A stretch of DNA of 64,000 bases from Anisakis pegreffii (GCA_035041965.1 JAPYMA010001087.1:124001-188000), one strand, 5' to 3'. Counted from the stretch's first letter, positions 1 to 13,791 are shown. Notes: a model not told the origin generated them from the letters alone. Program-made: numbers and translations.

Positions 1-3000
1 AGGCCACTAGACAACACCATCCATTATTCGCATAAAAACAATCGCAGCAAATGTATTAGTTGCTGAATATAATGTTTCTATTGACGTGAATGCGAAACAT
101 CGTACGCATAGCGAGTGTAATTTAAGGAATAGGCTAATTGCAAGCAAAATGTGATCGTTAGAGGATAATTGTGCACTTGCAGAGAGAGGAGCACATTCGA
201 CGTTTGCCTTCCCGTGCCTCATAGGCCATCGTAAGCATTGTGACCGTCACGGTGCACTTCTCCTACCACCAGAAATTATGATCAAGAAGAGCGCTTTCGA
301 AACATTTAGAATGAACATGAAACAGAAAAATGAATGTCATCAACAACGAGATTAAATATCCTCTCAGATTTATTTGTGACACGACCAATGATCGTAGTGC
401 GATGCTAAATCGCATGGTGTGATCTTGACTGGCGTTAAAGCAGATGACATTAACCCAAAAAATGCAGCTCTAATATATTCAATATACAATTACCTGCAAC
501 AACCAGGTAAATTGTTCAATTGTAAAAGAGATAAGTAAGAGTAAGAGACGAGGATTTACATGGCATTTAATTTTTCAAATTGACAGTAAGGATGATGCAC
601 ACAGCCTGCCTCTTCAATGGAATATGAAGAAGGCGAAAAATATATATGTGTGTACGATAGAGAATATTATCACATCAACACAAACTATGAACGAACGTCC
701 AGATTGCTGCCAAAAAGTTGATGAATATTACCGAATAAAATATTTACACAAAAGTCGGAATAAAAGTCACAAGATGATACATTCCAACGATTTGCGATTG
801 TGTATCGAACAAAGTTTCAAAAAAAAGTGAAATAAAAATTGTTCGTGCTTCGTCTGCTTCGATTAATCACACTATGCAAAATGCTGCAATTTCCGACTGT
901 TTCAACAAACGACGTCGTCGTCCATAATGTCAAGCAGACAGATTCGTTTGAAAAATTCGATAATAATTTCAATTTCTAAAAGCCTTCATAGTCGACAACT
1001 GTAAATTCGGCAACTAAATGAACATGAACATCGGAAACGGGATATAGCAGATTGACTCATCGAACTGAGTCTTTCTCTAATTTCAGCACATCAATACTCT
1101 TTATACTTTCACAATTCTGAAAAAAAGGGATATGAGTTGCAATTTAACAAGAAAGTCATAATGTCTAAACAAGTTCAGCGAATTTTCCATTCACAAAGAT
1201 AAAACGCATCTCACACTTATTGGATCTGCTACATCGGAAGAACAACGGCAAGCTAGTGAGTGATGAGAGATGAAACAGAAAATGAAGCAAACTGAAAAAA
1301 ATCGACAAATAATTGAAAGTGATTTCTGTTTGTAATCGTTTCTGTTCGTAAGCGATATTGTGCTTGTTGGGAGAGAATTTCTTGAAAATGAGTATACTGA
1401 ACCTTTTTGATACAGCGATGCAGTGATAATTGCGACAGTTTTGAGCGCAATGATTAATATCAAATAGCAATGTGAAAGCAATTGTCTTTGATGTTTGCTT
1501 CTTTGCAAAGTCACAAAAACGAATCGAGCTGCTGCTTAACGATCGTAAATCATCAAATGCAACACCAATTAAAAGATCTTCAGTGCAACATTATGTTGCA
1601 AATCATTGCGAGAAAAACTTTTGAAAAAGCTATGATAGAATTTGACTGAAATATAAATCGAATCACTCACTTATCATTAGTTAATGTCTTCAGACTTACG
1701 CTTGAATGATTCCGAAAGTGCTGATAACGATACAAATAAGTGATGGCAACGACAATCGAAGTGATCGCAGAAGCTGCTGTCAACTAACGGTTGATTGATC
1801 ACAAAAATCGATCAGCTAATTCCAACAAAAAAGTACGCAAGCACTTCATTACATGTGCATTACAATACCAACTACACACATTCACACAAACCGGTTGATA
1901 ATCATTCACTCGCGTACATTCTATCAAGATATAACATATGCACAATACAATACGACGACGTTCTTAGAACGCCTCTCACGCTGTTTCCTTGTAAATATTT
2001 CTACAGAATTCAACCATTCTTTTATTAGCCACAATATTCGATCGTAAAAATACAAAGCAGAAAAAACACTGCAGCGAAATCATCAATGAAATCTGTAATG
2101 TGCCACTCAAAAAGTTCGACGTAATGAACTTCGATGCTTTCTAATCGAGCACACACTTTCACTGAAGAATGCCCATAATTCAAGCTAGAGATGTGTTCAC
2201 AAGCCAACCAAAGACTCAGGCCAAATCGATTACTATTCGTATGCAGTGTTCACCTGACTATCACTACAAATAATGTTACACAACACTAAAATTCCCAACA
2301 TAAACATCAAGTTGATGCAAGTGGATAGAGTACAAGGGCATTTTTTGGAGGCAGTATGAGGAGAGCATAAGTTGGAGTTTAAACAACGATGTGATGTCTC
2401 TCACTGACATCCAGCAAATATTTGAGTAATCCTCTCTTGAAGAACATTCAAAGAGTGCATTGAAAGATTCGATTAACATTACATAATACACTGAAATGAA
2501 ACGATTCAGGCAGTGGTAAATCACTTTAGTCGAGTTTTTATCACATCGAAACAATTCACAACGAAATTTGTTGATCGCAAGGTGTTTGACTATAACTTCA
2601 AGCAAATGAAATCAATCAATTCAAAGAGTGAACAAATGAAACAAACCGAAATGGAGAACGAAATAAGGAAAGAAAATAACTTTGAGCATGGTTGCTGATG
2701 ACATCATAGAATGTTGCTTGATATAGTAATTATAGAGCGATAATGATCACAATAACAACACTGCCTGCCCAAGGAAAAGATGAGAATCTCATCATTTAGG
2801 TCAGTTTTATTCGTAAATCCATCATGCGAAGTTTTTTTGTTTTTGCAAATAACCGTCAGTAGACACAAAATAGCCAAAAAGAGTGATTTCAAAGACTAAA
2901 AATGATGACCTTGCGCTTGCGCTGAACAAGTGACACTTCTACGTTTCTAGATTTACTCAATCCGGTATTATTTCAGATCAAAAAATGATCGGGATTTTGC

Positions 3001-3042
3001 AAACACTATAGCAAATTGAAATCACTTATGTATTGTTCGTTC
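1..3042. other. Intergenic, no supported gene
   Basis: I see no conserved protein, RNA gene or organised repeat here. The open frames of 60-110 codons on both strands have low-complexity composition, overlap one another and lack convincing splice sites. They are at the length expected by chance in sequence this AT-rich. A frame at 2513-2698 (+) is Lys/Glu/Asn-rich but matches nothing I recognise. Confidence 0.6.
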
Positions 3043-3050
3043 CGTTAAAC

Positions 3051-3864
3051 CAATGGTTCTCACGTTCGGGTACTCCATTACCCCTTTTGATGATCTGGCA
3101 GGCAGCCGTTACCCCCACCTTCTCCTCGACAACCCTAAATTACCCCAAACGGGCAATTTCACTTCCAATGAGAATTACTGTCCTACGCCATTGTGTTGCT
3201 CATTATTGCAACTGATTATGATTGCATGAAAGATATTGTCTCTGACACGCTTACTTCAAACTGATTCAGATAGATTCACATTCTTTTCAGACGTGTTCTA
3301 TTCACTCTCATAGCTATTGTGCGTGAATATCGTTCTCTTGATGAGTTTTTCTCATTCACTTCGTCTCATTTCGCTTCACAGTTCGAATCGATTTCTTATT
3401 CTGTAGCATATACTATTTACTGGATGCGTTGACGAGTGTTGACAGCCGAAGTCAACAATACAACAATGGAATATTATTGCTTAACAACGTTCCACAGTTA
3501 AATGAACTATTATAGAGTGTGTTTGATGGAATGAGAATTTGACTTCAATTGTTGAATGAAACAAATGAGAAATTAGCAAAAGAGAATACTTTTGGTGATA
3601 GAAGCTATGAGAGCGATTGCAACAGCATGGAAAAGAATGAAAACCATGTTAAAACAAATGAAAACCGTGTTAGGCCTGGACGATCTAATGGTACTCAGAA
3701 AATAAGAGAATGAAGAGTTTACCCAAGTTAAAAATCGCATCACAATGGCGTTCAATCAAAACATAACAACTGCACGAAATACTAATTGCCCGACCTCCTC
3801 CATTACACCTTGACACCTCCAAATTACCCAAAATGGGTAACTTTACCCCCTATGAGAAGCACTG
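3051..3864 (-). mobile_element. hAT-like composite MITE, copy 1
   Basis: This is a non-autonomous DNA element of about 814 bp. Its ends are CAATGGTTCTCA on the left and TGAGAAGCACTG on the right, an imperfect terminal inverted repeat of the CAGTGGTTCTCA type seen in hAT elements. It is flanked by a nearly perfect 8-bp duplication (CGTTAAAC at 3043-3050, CGTTAGAC at 3865-3872), the size hAT transposases make. The left 130 bp (3051-3180) is itself bounded by both terminal motifs. The right end repeats one of those termini, so the unit is composite. No transposase is encoded. Three related copies lie at 29.0, 34.7 and 41.8 kb. The strand label is relative to the copies at 29 and 41.8 kb. Confidence 0.85.
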
Positions 3865-3892
3865 CGTTAGACGACTGAACAGTTCTGCAGCT

Positions 3893-4302
3893 CAGAAACG
3901 TGTGCATTGTGTTAAAACGCCACGAGCAATGAACAGAATGACGGACAAATGCAGGAGAATTGAACTAATGAAGAAAGTAGTCGATGAAGCACTGGCAGTG
4001 AGAGTAAATGATTTCTTCATTAGACGCAAATAAGATCTGCTGATTACAGACACCGGCATTGTGAACTTCAAAAAACGTTCCTTGAAATAGCAGCACAACG
4101 GAGGGTGATACGAGCTCACCTTCGGATTCTGCATATCCAACTGCATACCACTAACATATTCTCCAGCTGTGTATCATTAAAAAGTCAACTTTTCCATGCA
4201 ATGAAAGTAATACTTTTTGCCATTTTCAGGACCTCGACGATTATTTGCCACAAACAAAAAACAATGTACACATTGAAGGAAGTTCATTATCGGATTTCAT
4301 TT
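3893..4302 (+). CDS. Possible 3' exons of an unrecognised gene
   Basis: Two short open segments join in phase. The first runs from after a TTCTGCAG acceptor (about 3893) to a possible donor AGA|GTAAAT (exon end about 4011). It is basic and then helical-looking, including the residues RRIELMKKVVDEALAVR. The second (4231-4302) follows a textbook ATTTTCAG acceptor and reads DLDDYLPQTKN then HIEGSSLSDFI and a TAA stop. An AATAAA-like signal follows directly. I do not recognise the protein, and no 5' exons were found. The first exon starts about 20 bp after the 3051-3864 element, so that insertion probably lies in the preceding intron. Segments this short can be open by chance. The splice signals and phase are the support. 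Confidence 0.33.
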
Positions 4303-5888
4303 AAAATAAAAAAACTGCCACAGAGAAGAACATTCTCATAATAACTTGATTTTTTTTGGAATTTCACAGTGTAATCTTGGCATGAACACGACCATGAAAT
4401 AAAGATGTTCTTCCCATAAGAACACGAACCGAATAAAGATGAACGATTAATCTGTGGTGGTCTCAAAAGGATAATCATATCAGGAGATATTGGTGGAAAC
4501 TTGGACAGAGCTATAAATACTGTGCAACATAAAAGCAATTTTGTGATTGATAGATGCTTGCCTCATTGAAGCGGATTTTTGTCAGTTGTTATGCACTGAA
4601 TAATCAGTTTCAACGATGAACATTCACTGCACATACACAAACACAAACAACAATTCGCATCATTAAACTTCTTCGACAGCATGAACAATATCACCAGATA
4701 ACATATCGTTCTCGTTTACACAACACCGAATCATATTACTCTCTCGAACATCTTAATCTTACTTCAACACATCATACTCTCACACCACAATCTCTAAAAG
4801 CACTGAACCAACACAATGATACACATCTACTTAAGTGTTCCTAAACAGATGCGAATTTCGATTATAAAGAGACGAGAACCGATCGCATTTCAATGAACAA
4901 TTTATGCGTTTTCTTTGCAAATCCTTTCACCATAATTCAAAAGATGAGATAAATGACAATAAGATGACATGTTAGAAATGTTGCAGGAAACAATATAAGC
5001 GAAGATAACAAAGAAAGGTTGAATTGCATTCATGAGCAAAATTGTTATCATCTAGAAATGATTACACGGATTTTCAAGCTTAGCAACAATCTCAGTTTAT
5101 TTGAAACTATAAGATTTACATCGGTACAGAACCACTAGGATGAGTTCGAATAGTGTGTTGTGTGTGATGCGAAGACATCTCTTAAAATTTGAACGAAAGA
5201 AGACATTTTGTGAAGGAAAGCGAAACAAACAACAAAAAAAAGAAAAGATTAAGAGATGAACTAAAGAGCTAACAAACACCATCATTTGCTGTTTTATCAT
5301 ATCGAAAATCTTCTCACCAACGAACCCACCCTATCACATTCTCATTGTTACACTCAAAAGGTACACAGGTGAAAGGAGTTGTGAATTCAAACAACAAAAA
5401 AATGCCTATGGCTTTCGCTTATATGTATAAACCACCAAACTGGGCAGCCAGCATTCATTGACTATAGTCATTAAATGACACTGTTTAATGTTCACAACAT
5501 AGGTAATACAACGAAGTTGTACCGTACCTGTCAAGCACAACCATAGCAGTTATTATGATGAGATTTCAATTAAGAAATTTGACAAAACCTACGGAAATAA
5601 GATGACCAAACAGCCTTGAAATGAATGAGATTGACAATTCAAGCTCATTGAAAAAAGATCAACAAAGATTGTGATACATGTTCTTGTTCAGTGTATAACT
5701 AAACCCGAGATAAGCACACATAATGAATGAACCCTAAAACAAGAAGTTGTGAGCACAATTGCATCATATCGATGTGCAACAGAATTGTATCAATAATTTT
5801 ACGGAGTAAATGAATTAATAGCATCGCGTTATGAAAATATAAATATCAGTGGAACGTAGGATATTATAACTGAGCGCGACTGACCACA

Positions 5889-5906
5889 ATCATCATCATC
5901 ATCATC
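5889..5906. repeat. (ATC)n microsatellite
   Basis: Six tandem ATC triplets inside non-coding sequence. Confidence 0.9.
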
Positions 5907-6420
5907 AAAATCTCAAGGAAACACATAGAAATGCTGAAGAATAGTTTCAAACGAGAAAGGTAAATAATTCGCAATCACTGCTTGAGACTACTCGAGAGTA
6001 TTGCGTCGTTCTAGTGGTAGAATTGGATTGCATGAATCGAATCGCTTTGTGAATCGTATTGCACACTCGCAGTCCACTCATAGGAATAATAGTTGTAATA
6101 ATCATAACTCGAACAATACGACTCGAAATATAATACGACAATCGAACAGTACAAAAGGAAAGGGTTTCGACGTGCTATTGAAATGCTTTGCATTACAGTT
6201 ACATTACACTACTGTGCGATGCAACAACACCTCATCCGTGTCTCGATCGACGATCAATATAACATCAGCAAAGTGAAACTTTCTGCTTGCCATACGTGTA
6301 AACGATAGGATATCCGTTATGCACGAACAAGCCGCCTGTCTTACTACAGATATCATCATCGCTAATCTTATATTACCCATGTATATTTGGACGAATAACT
6401 ATAGTTATCATAGCAAATTT

Positions 6421-6600
6421 CATTAATTTCATACTGCTTGAAAATTTGATGAACGATAATAATTAAATCAATATTCTGATTATTCGAATAATTGTTCTGA
6501 TTATAATTTTAAAATTATTTAATGTAAGTAATCAAATAATCTAATTATTCAAATAATGAAATCAAATAAAAAACCAATCAAAATCAATTATTTTGATTAT
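6421..6600. repeat. AT-rich repeat block with TGATTATT motifs
   Basis: About 180 bp made almost only of A and T. TGATTATT, its complement and ATTATTCGAATAAT-type palindromes recur at irregular spacing. It has no coding potential. It could be a scaffold attachment or origin-like easily melted region, or simply decayed low-complexity DNA. Confidence 0.6.
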
Positions 6601-9600
6601 TCCGCGTATAGTTTCTGCATTTACAAATCTGTTTATTGTGACTTCAAGTTTTATGACGACATCAAATCGAATGAACAACTCTGACTAATTGCAGCACTTG
6701 TCCAAATGTCAAATAATGGTAATTAAAAGAGGATGAAAAATGTCTTCAAAAAGGCGCAAAAAATGTGAGCAATTTAGGGCCTAAAAACGACCGCAAGCAG
6801 CCAGAAAAAAATGAAATTAGATCCAGAAGAGTAAGTTCAGTGTTCAAGTGTCCCAAAGAGGGTATTCAACAAGAAAAATGAAACGGAGCAATTTTCAAGG
6901 AGACTCTTTATGAAAAGCAACGAACAAGATGCGGCAGGACCGCACTATCGATCGTACAAAATAATGTGATGTGATGGTACAGTGCTAAATATGCGATATA
7001 GCTATTAAATATGTACCTATGAGTATGTACCATTTGGAGAGAGAGTATGATGTTCGTATTGTAATGTGTACACACATGACGTCGATGAAACCGTAACGAT
7101 CGCGAAGCACATTAATTGAGGAATAATTCAAATTCGTATCGATTTAGTAACTGTATCAATGAACTGCCGTCCGAATAATAATGAACTGCTATCGTTCAAC
7201 TTCAAACAATCGAAAGCCAAATGAAACAGTACGTGAAAAGAACACAGACGTGCGAGTGATTTTATAAGCAAATTGAATGAATGATTTAAATTCACCATTA
7301 TCATACAAATGAATGAAGTCAGTCATTATCTCACAAATTCTTTGCAGCAATAACGTCTCTCTGAGGCGTTGAAACGTTGACGAAGAGAGAGAGGAATGAT
7401 ATGAAAGTGACGTATTACTTAGCAACATCAGGTTCAAGACAACTATCAAAGAACACTCAAAATGACGAATAACAACCATCATCATCCAATATTGCACAGA
7501 GGTGTATGTAAGAAAGAATACATTGTGGTGTTGGTGTAAAAAGAATCCAAATAAAAGTGTGTCTAATTACAAATCTTTCATTGATTAATAACGGCCTTGG
7601 ATATGCGATAAGAAGGAGACTGCAGTAACAACAACTCGAAATGATTGCTCGATCTCGTCATTTTCTCATATTTCAAACGGATACAATCGAGCATAATTTA
7701 AAGATTGTTTCAGCTAGAGACGTATATAATTCCCATTGTGTTATCATTCTTCCCACTGTTACGACTACTACAGTGTTAATGTGAGCTATGCGATTTTAAT
7801 GAAGATTCATTCCATTTGATAAAGATTTCAACAGTTCATTATGTGCGATGTTATTTGCATTGATTGTGGCAGTGTTCGAATATTGTTTTGCACTGATTCT
7901 GTTTCAAATGTATCATTAGGTTGGAAAGTTTCAGTTAATGTTGTAATCTTATGTGTAATCTTCGGCTTAAACATTTCGATAGAGTTGAAGTCGAGTATGG
8001 TAATGTGATACCTTTACAACGAGACTATCTTCTGAAATGAGTTGGTGTTATCGTACTACTGCTTGTCACTTATCCAACACTTCATCATTCGTTAAGTTTT
8101 CATTGCGATCCAATAATATCTCCACTTCTGAATAGCAACTAATATACACACAAACAATCATCACATAAATGCTCACTCAAAACTACACACTCAATAACAC
8201 AAATATTCACATATCCAATCCAACAAACCGATAATATTGACACGAAACATACGCAGTTACACAATGAGTATTCAACCAGCTAACGAATGTTTTAGTGCTA
8301 ACAACATTTTTCGAATCAGATGTATTTTATTCTAAATTTGGGAGAAAAAAAAACGATTGGAAGAAGTTAACTGGTGTGCTTTTCCCTCTTTCAGAAACTG
8401 AGGTCTTGTTTTGATGATCAGAACATTCACTTCAGGCTGGCTCCACTAAAACCATGAGAAACGAGTGGAACTTTCGAGTGTATTAGCGATCCACTCAAGC
8501 AAATAATCAGAACAGTGATTCTTTTGCGTTATCGACTTGTTGAGTTCGTCTTAATGTTAATATACACTTAATTGTTGGTTCCCAAACTGCTTCAGGTGAC
8601 AAAATGAATGTTTTTCAGGTAACACAATCAGAATGCAGAATTCCAGATTGTCTGTGAAGTGAAGTGGTGAGCAATCGATTGCAATACTTGCATTATGCGA
8701 TGCTAACTAACATCGTTTGTATCAATAAGCAATTGTATAGACACGTCGAATGATTAATATGCAAACGCAAATATGAATACGAAAGTATGAAATAAAAAAA
8801 TGATTTGTATCGAGTAAAAGGGAACAAACGAATAGAAGAGTTAATCAAAATGTTCACAGAAGCATGAAGCAAGCGAGGAGTTGTCGAGAGCGTAACTTAG
8901 GTTGATATTGTGTGCGAGTCAATAAATAGGATGTTCAGTAACAAGGAGCTGACTTGTTTGTTTTTGTTTTTTTTCGTGAGCAAGTGATCACTGATTCAAC
9001 GAATAAAGCTGCTTTCAGTAGCCTTAGACGATGGTCGAACGACATCATCGCTCATATGAGCACAACAGACGCATGTGGAGTTGAGCAGGGGAACGAGTGT
9101 AGAGCAGTTGTGATATGGCAGTGCTGAATAGCTATTATAATGGAGTGTGCATGTGATGTAATGAAATTCTCGTTGATTATGAAGTGTTTGTATGTTGTTC
9201 ACATGGCTGATATCAGTCAACAACCACTCGTAATTGTTTTCAACAAACTGCTGGCCAGCAGCAGCAATTCACGTTCCGTACACCCTTTGGGCATATCACA
9301 TAAATGCATTTTCCGTTTTCGAACAATCTGCATGATGAAAATAACCCTCTTCTCACCTCTGACACTTTACTATATCTTAACGATGCATCGAAGGAATATT
9401 TTTAAAAAATTATGCAGTGAGCAAAAAGTTTACTTGGAAGAGTTCTCGGTTGTAGCAAACTTATTCTATCAATTTTTGTTGTTTAAACAAGCATTTTATG
9501 AAAACATTGTTGGAGAACTGTAAAACAAAATTACGAGAAATTACAATGAGCAGTGATCTATCTACCAACCTCGTCAATTCATTCTCTGGCATCCTCACTC

Positions 9601-12149
9601 TATCCTCCTGCTTCTAATGGCACCTCATCTGAGAACCACCACTATTAAAGATGACGGATAGAAATAATCTAGAACTGATGATGGGATGGGAATAGAGATG
9701 AGGATGCGATTTGAGGTGGAAGAAAGGGAGTGGAAAACAATTGGAAAGAATATTCTCGCTGTTGTTCGCATCTTTGACATTCTTATCATTTTTTTGTTTG
9801 AAGGGAAACATTTGTTGAGATTATAAGCAAAGATGTGAACGACTTTTGTTGAATACTTTGATTACGATGAATGACGACGAGACGTCGGAGAGTAATAAAG
9901 CTTGAAATTACATTTGATCTGATTACGCTAGTGTTGACTTTTTAGCACTGATAAATACGTCAAATTATTTATCACTGAGTGATAACTCCTTTTGTAGTCG
10001 CATTCATTTGAGAAGACAACAGAATATCAGACGAAACATTTTTTGAGTTGCAAAACATCGGAAGAAATAAATCATTTAAGCATAAATTGCTCTCAGTTAA
10101 TTATGTTAATCAGAGTGGGAAAGTTGAACGGCAAAAGTGTCAGTAAAGAGGAGACGAAATCCATAAGGAACTGTTATGTTAGGAGGAAATCTTATTGTGA
10201 TCGCATTCGCTTTTTGCAATAAGGACCGAATGAACGGCTTGAATTTGATTGAATCGAAAATTCGGTTGTTTACTAGCCAGTGATTGTCAGAACCATCTTA
10301 CTACTTAAGAGCTTCGAAGCAGTGAATTGAAATGATCAATATGTTAGGTGACCAGTGATCGAATGTCGCTGAAACTGATGAATGATTTTACAAAATTCAA
10401 AAAGAACATAAAACAAAAACCAGTTATCAGTGCACATACAGGAATGCGCAGCGCATTCATAAAATGCACATAAAACATCTACTCATAGACTTCAGACAGT
10501 AACTTGAAAAACTGAGAAAGATTTTTAAGGAAATTGAAAACCATTCAGGCCAACTGTATGAATATAGCAAACATCAAAGTAAAGAATTCAATGAAACAGT
10601 AAATGAGATGCAACATCGTGAGGTTTGTCGTGCAACATACGTTTAACTTGTCATGCACTCAAATGTAAATCCAAGTATGCATGCACAAACAAATAAATAC
10701 AAATCAATACTGAATTCTAATCATTTTTTTAGATTCATTCACACAAGATTTTCAGCAAGTCCTTCATTGATTCATTCTCAATGTGGTGTTTGTCATCTTT
10801 ATTTTTTGTTGGTTCAGTTAAACATAGTTGACTGTTGGTTAGAGCAAAGGAAATAAAAACTAAAAATAGAATCCGTCCATCAAATCGAGCACTGACTGAG
10901 CCTGAGCGTTGAAAAACCTGATTGTGAAATAAAAAATGAAGGTCACGAGAGCGATTCATCTCGTTCACCTTGGAACGCTTCCCTCGACCAGTGAGAATGT
11001 TTGATGTTCAGCAATATGGAATAGCTTGTTATAACATTGCTAAACAGAACACTGACAGAAGGCGGTTTTAATAGACACGGTGAATTTGTAGTGGATTAGC
11101 ATTATGAACACATAGTCGAGTCAGTGTTAACTTTAGAGAATATGAAGTGTAACAAGATCAAAAAGAACAAAAAAAAGACCGCAAAAAACTGTAGTGATTT
11201 GTGGATTTTTATGGAGAAGATTAAAATTGATGTGAAAAATTAATCGTTCGGAATTTTCATTCAAAAAAAGAATGAAGTTAATCTGAAGGGAACCAAGCAA
11301 TAACTTTGTTCAGCACGTTAGCGATAAGCCATTAAACATCTTAAGAACTCTTAACAAATCACTTCAATCGCTAACATTCACCGTTTAGAAACATTCAACT
11401 GATACTGCTGCTCGATGAATTGTCGTCACCACTGTAATCTAATCGCCAGTAGAATTTTTGATTATCTTGATGCAAACATGTACAGAGTATGAAAGACGAC
11501 TGTACGCATTGACACGTCATAACTGATAAGGCATCAAACCATTCAGTGCTCATCACCAAGCCTCTTATCAGATCTAAAGTAATGAAAAATGTGTTTGAAG
11601 AAATAACTTTTGGAGAGCGTACGCCATACAACAGCATGACCGAAACATAAAATGCGCTAGGAAGATATGTAATGTTGAAATATTTCGAATAGTGAATATT
11701 CATGCATAACTCTTTTACTGAAAATTATCATTAGCAAGGCACTTTGAATGGCTAGTGAATCTTGTGAATTCAACGAACAATCAAAGACTTAAAGATATTC
11801 ATCGAACATTGAATTGATGGCTGTGTCTGCTGACTTAGACGTTAAATGACATGCTTAAAATCATTTTGAGCATAGGCTATCGCTTAAACTACATCCAGGG
11901 AACGTGACTTTTACCACATCCCTTCGAACAGCCGTCTATTTGATCTTTCGAACTGCTTGCTCATTGAGAACAAAGTCCGTTTCATCAATATAATCAGCTT
12001 ACACACTATCTGAATTTTGATCCAGTAAGGGACTGGAAATATATCCAGTGTGAAGACTAGAAAGCATACCAAACAGCAGGTTATTCACCTCCTCCCCGTG
12101 GAGTTAGGATGAAGCTACCGGCTAATCACAATTTACCTTACCCTAGTTG

Positions 12150-13050
12150 AGATTGTTTTGAGAAAATAGTTATATCGCCTCATGTAAGCAGAATTACTCA
12201 GCAAAATATATCATATTCTGACTCTAGACGTCCTGATGAATCGAATGGCGTAGAGAAATTGATATGTTCCTAGGCAAACCTGAGAGTATAGGCGGCCTGA
12301 AGATGCGAACCTCTATAGAACTATGGTAATGTATGTGTTGAAGGTTACCATCTTCAAGGTACCGGTACTCTCAGATTTGCCCGGTAACGTATAAATTTCT
12401 TTGCAGCTTTCGATTGATCAGAATCTCTGCTTTCAGAATATCATATATTTTGCTGAGCAATTATGATTAGATGAGGAGATATAGCTATTTTCTCAATGAT
12501 ACACGGTTTGCCATCTTCGAGCCTATCGTAGCCTCAAGTTTGCCCGATAACATATAAATATTTGTGCACCAGTCGATCCACCGGAATCTTTAGATTCAGA
12601 AAAATATATATTTAATCGAGCGGTTCTGCTTTCTTGAGGAGATATGCCTATTTTCATAAAGCTATCTCAACAACAATAGCAAAGGCGTTCTCTCATATGC
12701 ATGTTGATCTGTAGTGATGCAGTGTACATAAATTCATATAGCTTTAAGAAAATATCTATACCTCTTCGAATAAGCAGAATTGCTAAGCAAATTATGTTGT
12801 TCTGAACCTACAGGTTTTGACGAATCGAATGGTGTAGGGGAATTCATATGTTAGCGGGCAAATCTGAGAGTACCGTTAGCTTGAAGATAGCAACCCTTAT
12901 AGTGCTATTTTATTGTTGAGATCTATCTATAGTGATACAATGTATATGAATGAGCGTCACTGCGTTAGTTGAGTAGCTCCAAGAAAATACCTGTCTCTCC
13001 TCTAATGAGTAGAATCGCTGAGCAAAATATATGATATTCGGTTTACAATT
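12150..13050. repeat. Cluster of degenerate ~135 bp repeats in both orientations
   Basis: At least five related units can be recognised by shared blocks: GCAGAATTACTCAGCAAAAT, AATCGAATGGCGTAG and CAAATCTGAGAGTA. Units at about 12154-12288, 12745-12885 and 12985-13045 (partial) run on the + strand. Units at about 12362-12500 and 12525-12660 run on the - strand, for example TACTCTCAGATTTGCCCGG followed by ATATTTTGCTGAGCAATT. The pattern is a nest of inverted and direct copies of one sequence, consistent with an old repeat family or a decayed foldback element. No open frame persists across units. Confidence 0.7.
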
Positions 13051-13479
13051 CCTAATTTTTCAATCGCTTGTGAATGTTTTTCCAATCGGTACAATACTTC
13101 TTCCGTGATTACCTACAACATTTCTTATGATGTTCATGACTGAAATGTTTGAAAGGTAGAATGACAAGTTCAAACTTTATGCACCTGTCTCGTCTCAAAA
13201 CTCTCAATAATTAAGATTCGTCTTCATCCTTCCAATGAATTTTTTCTTATTCATTAATCCTCACTTTGATGGAATGATTGCTTTTCCATTCATCTCGAAC
13301 ACAATTTCTCAAATGTTCGTTGCATGTTCCTTCTTCATGAGTAATTGAACTTGTTGTCAATATTCATTTTTTTATCGGTGAAGAATGATTATTTTCATTG
13401 CTTTTCGTTTTCGATCGCCGAGGTTCATATGGCTTCTTCAGTGGATAAATAATGTTCGAAAAATACTTGTTTCATTTCA

Positions 13480-13710
13480 GAAAATTAATTTCTGTTGTGT
13501 CAGTGAGGAATTTCCGAACCGGTTTTCCGTTTGTTCCAGACGTTATACGCAGAAGTAGTATGTTCATGAACTGTCATAAAAAGCGACTGATGCGCAGGAA
13601 TAGTATCTTCTTGCAGTGGGGAAAGAATTAATGACGGTTTGCCGGATCATCGAAGAGTGCAGTGAGCTCCCGAGCAAAAGAACCATTGGTCTGGAGTCTA
13701 TTCGTCAATA
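13480..13710 (+). other. Coding-like fragments of an unrecognised gene
   Basis: After a CATTTCAG acceptor (about 13479) one frame stays open for about 50 codons (13481-13632). It includes SVRNFRTGFPFVPDVIRRSS. A second acceptor (CTTCTTGCAG, about 13616) leads into another frame that reads GKELMTVCRIIEECSELPSK then RTIGLESIRQ and stops near 13709. The base composition is more balanced and the residues look more protein-like than the flanks. I recognise no family and cannot assemble a complete gene. Chance open frames remain possible. Confidence 0.3.
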
Positions 13711-13791
13711 GGATCGTCCACTTCCTTGGAGACTCACGATTCACAACTGAGGCTCTCTCTCATGAATTCTAGCCGTCATTTCCACTATAAA

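Larger units (their letters stand above)
4303..12140. other. Gene-poor intergenic tract
   Basis: No recognisable gene. The stretch holds a short (ATC)n run at 5889-5906, a very AT-rich block at about 6421-6600 made of repeated TGATTATT/AATAATCA motifs, and many scattered ATTCATTC/GAATGAAT tetramer runs. A TTTCAG acceptor at about 8392 is followed by 20 open codons and a stop, which is too little to call. A 127-codon frame at 9140-9523 (+) shows no family resemblance and is treated as chance. Confidence 0.6.

Noticed and set aside
9140..9523. 127-codon open frame on the + strand
   Set aside because: No motif or conserved pattern, and a competing frame lies on the other strand.
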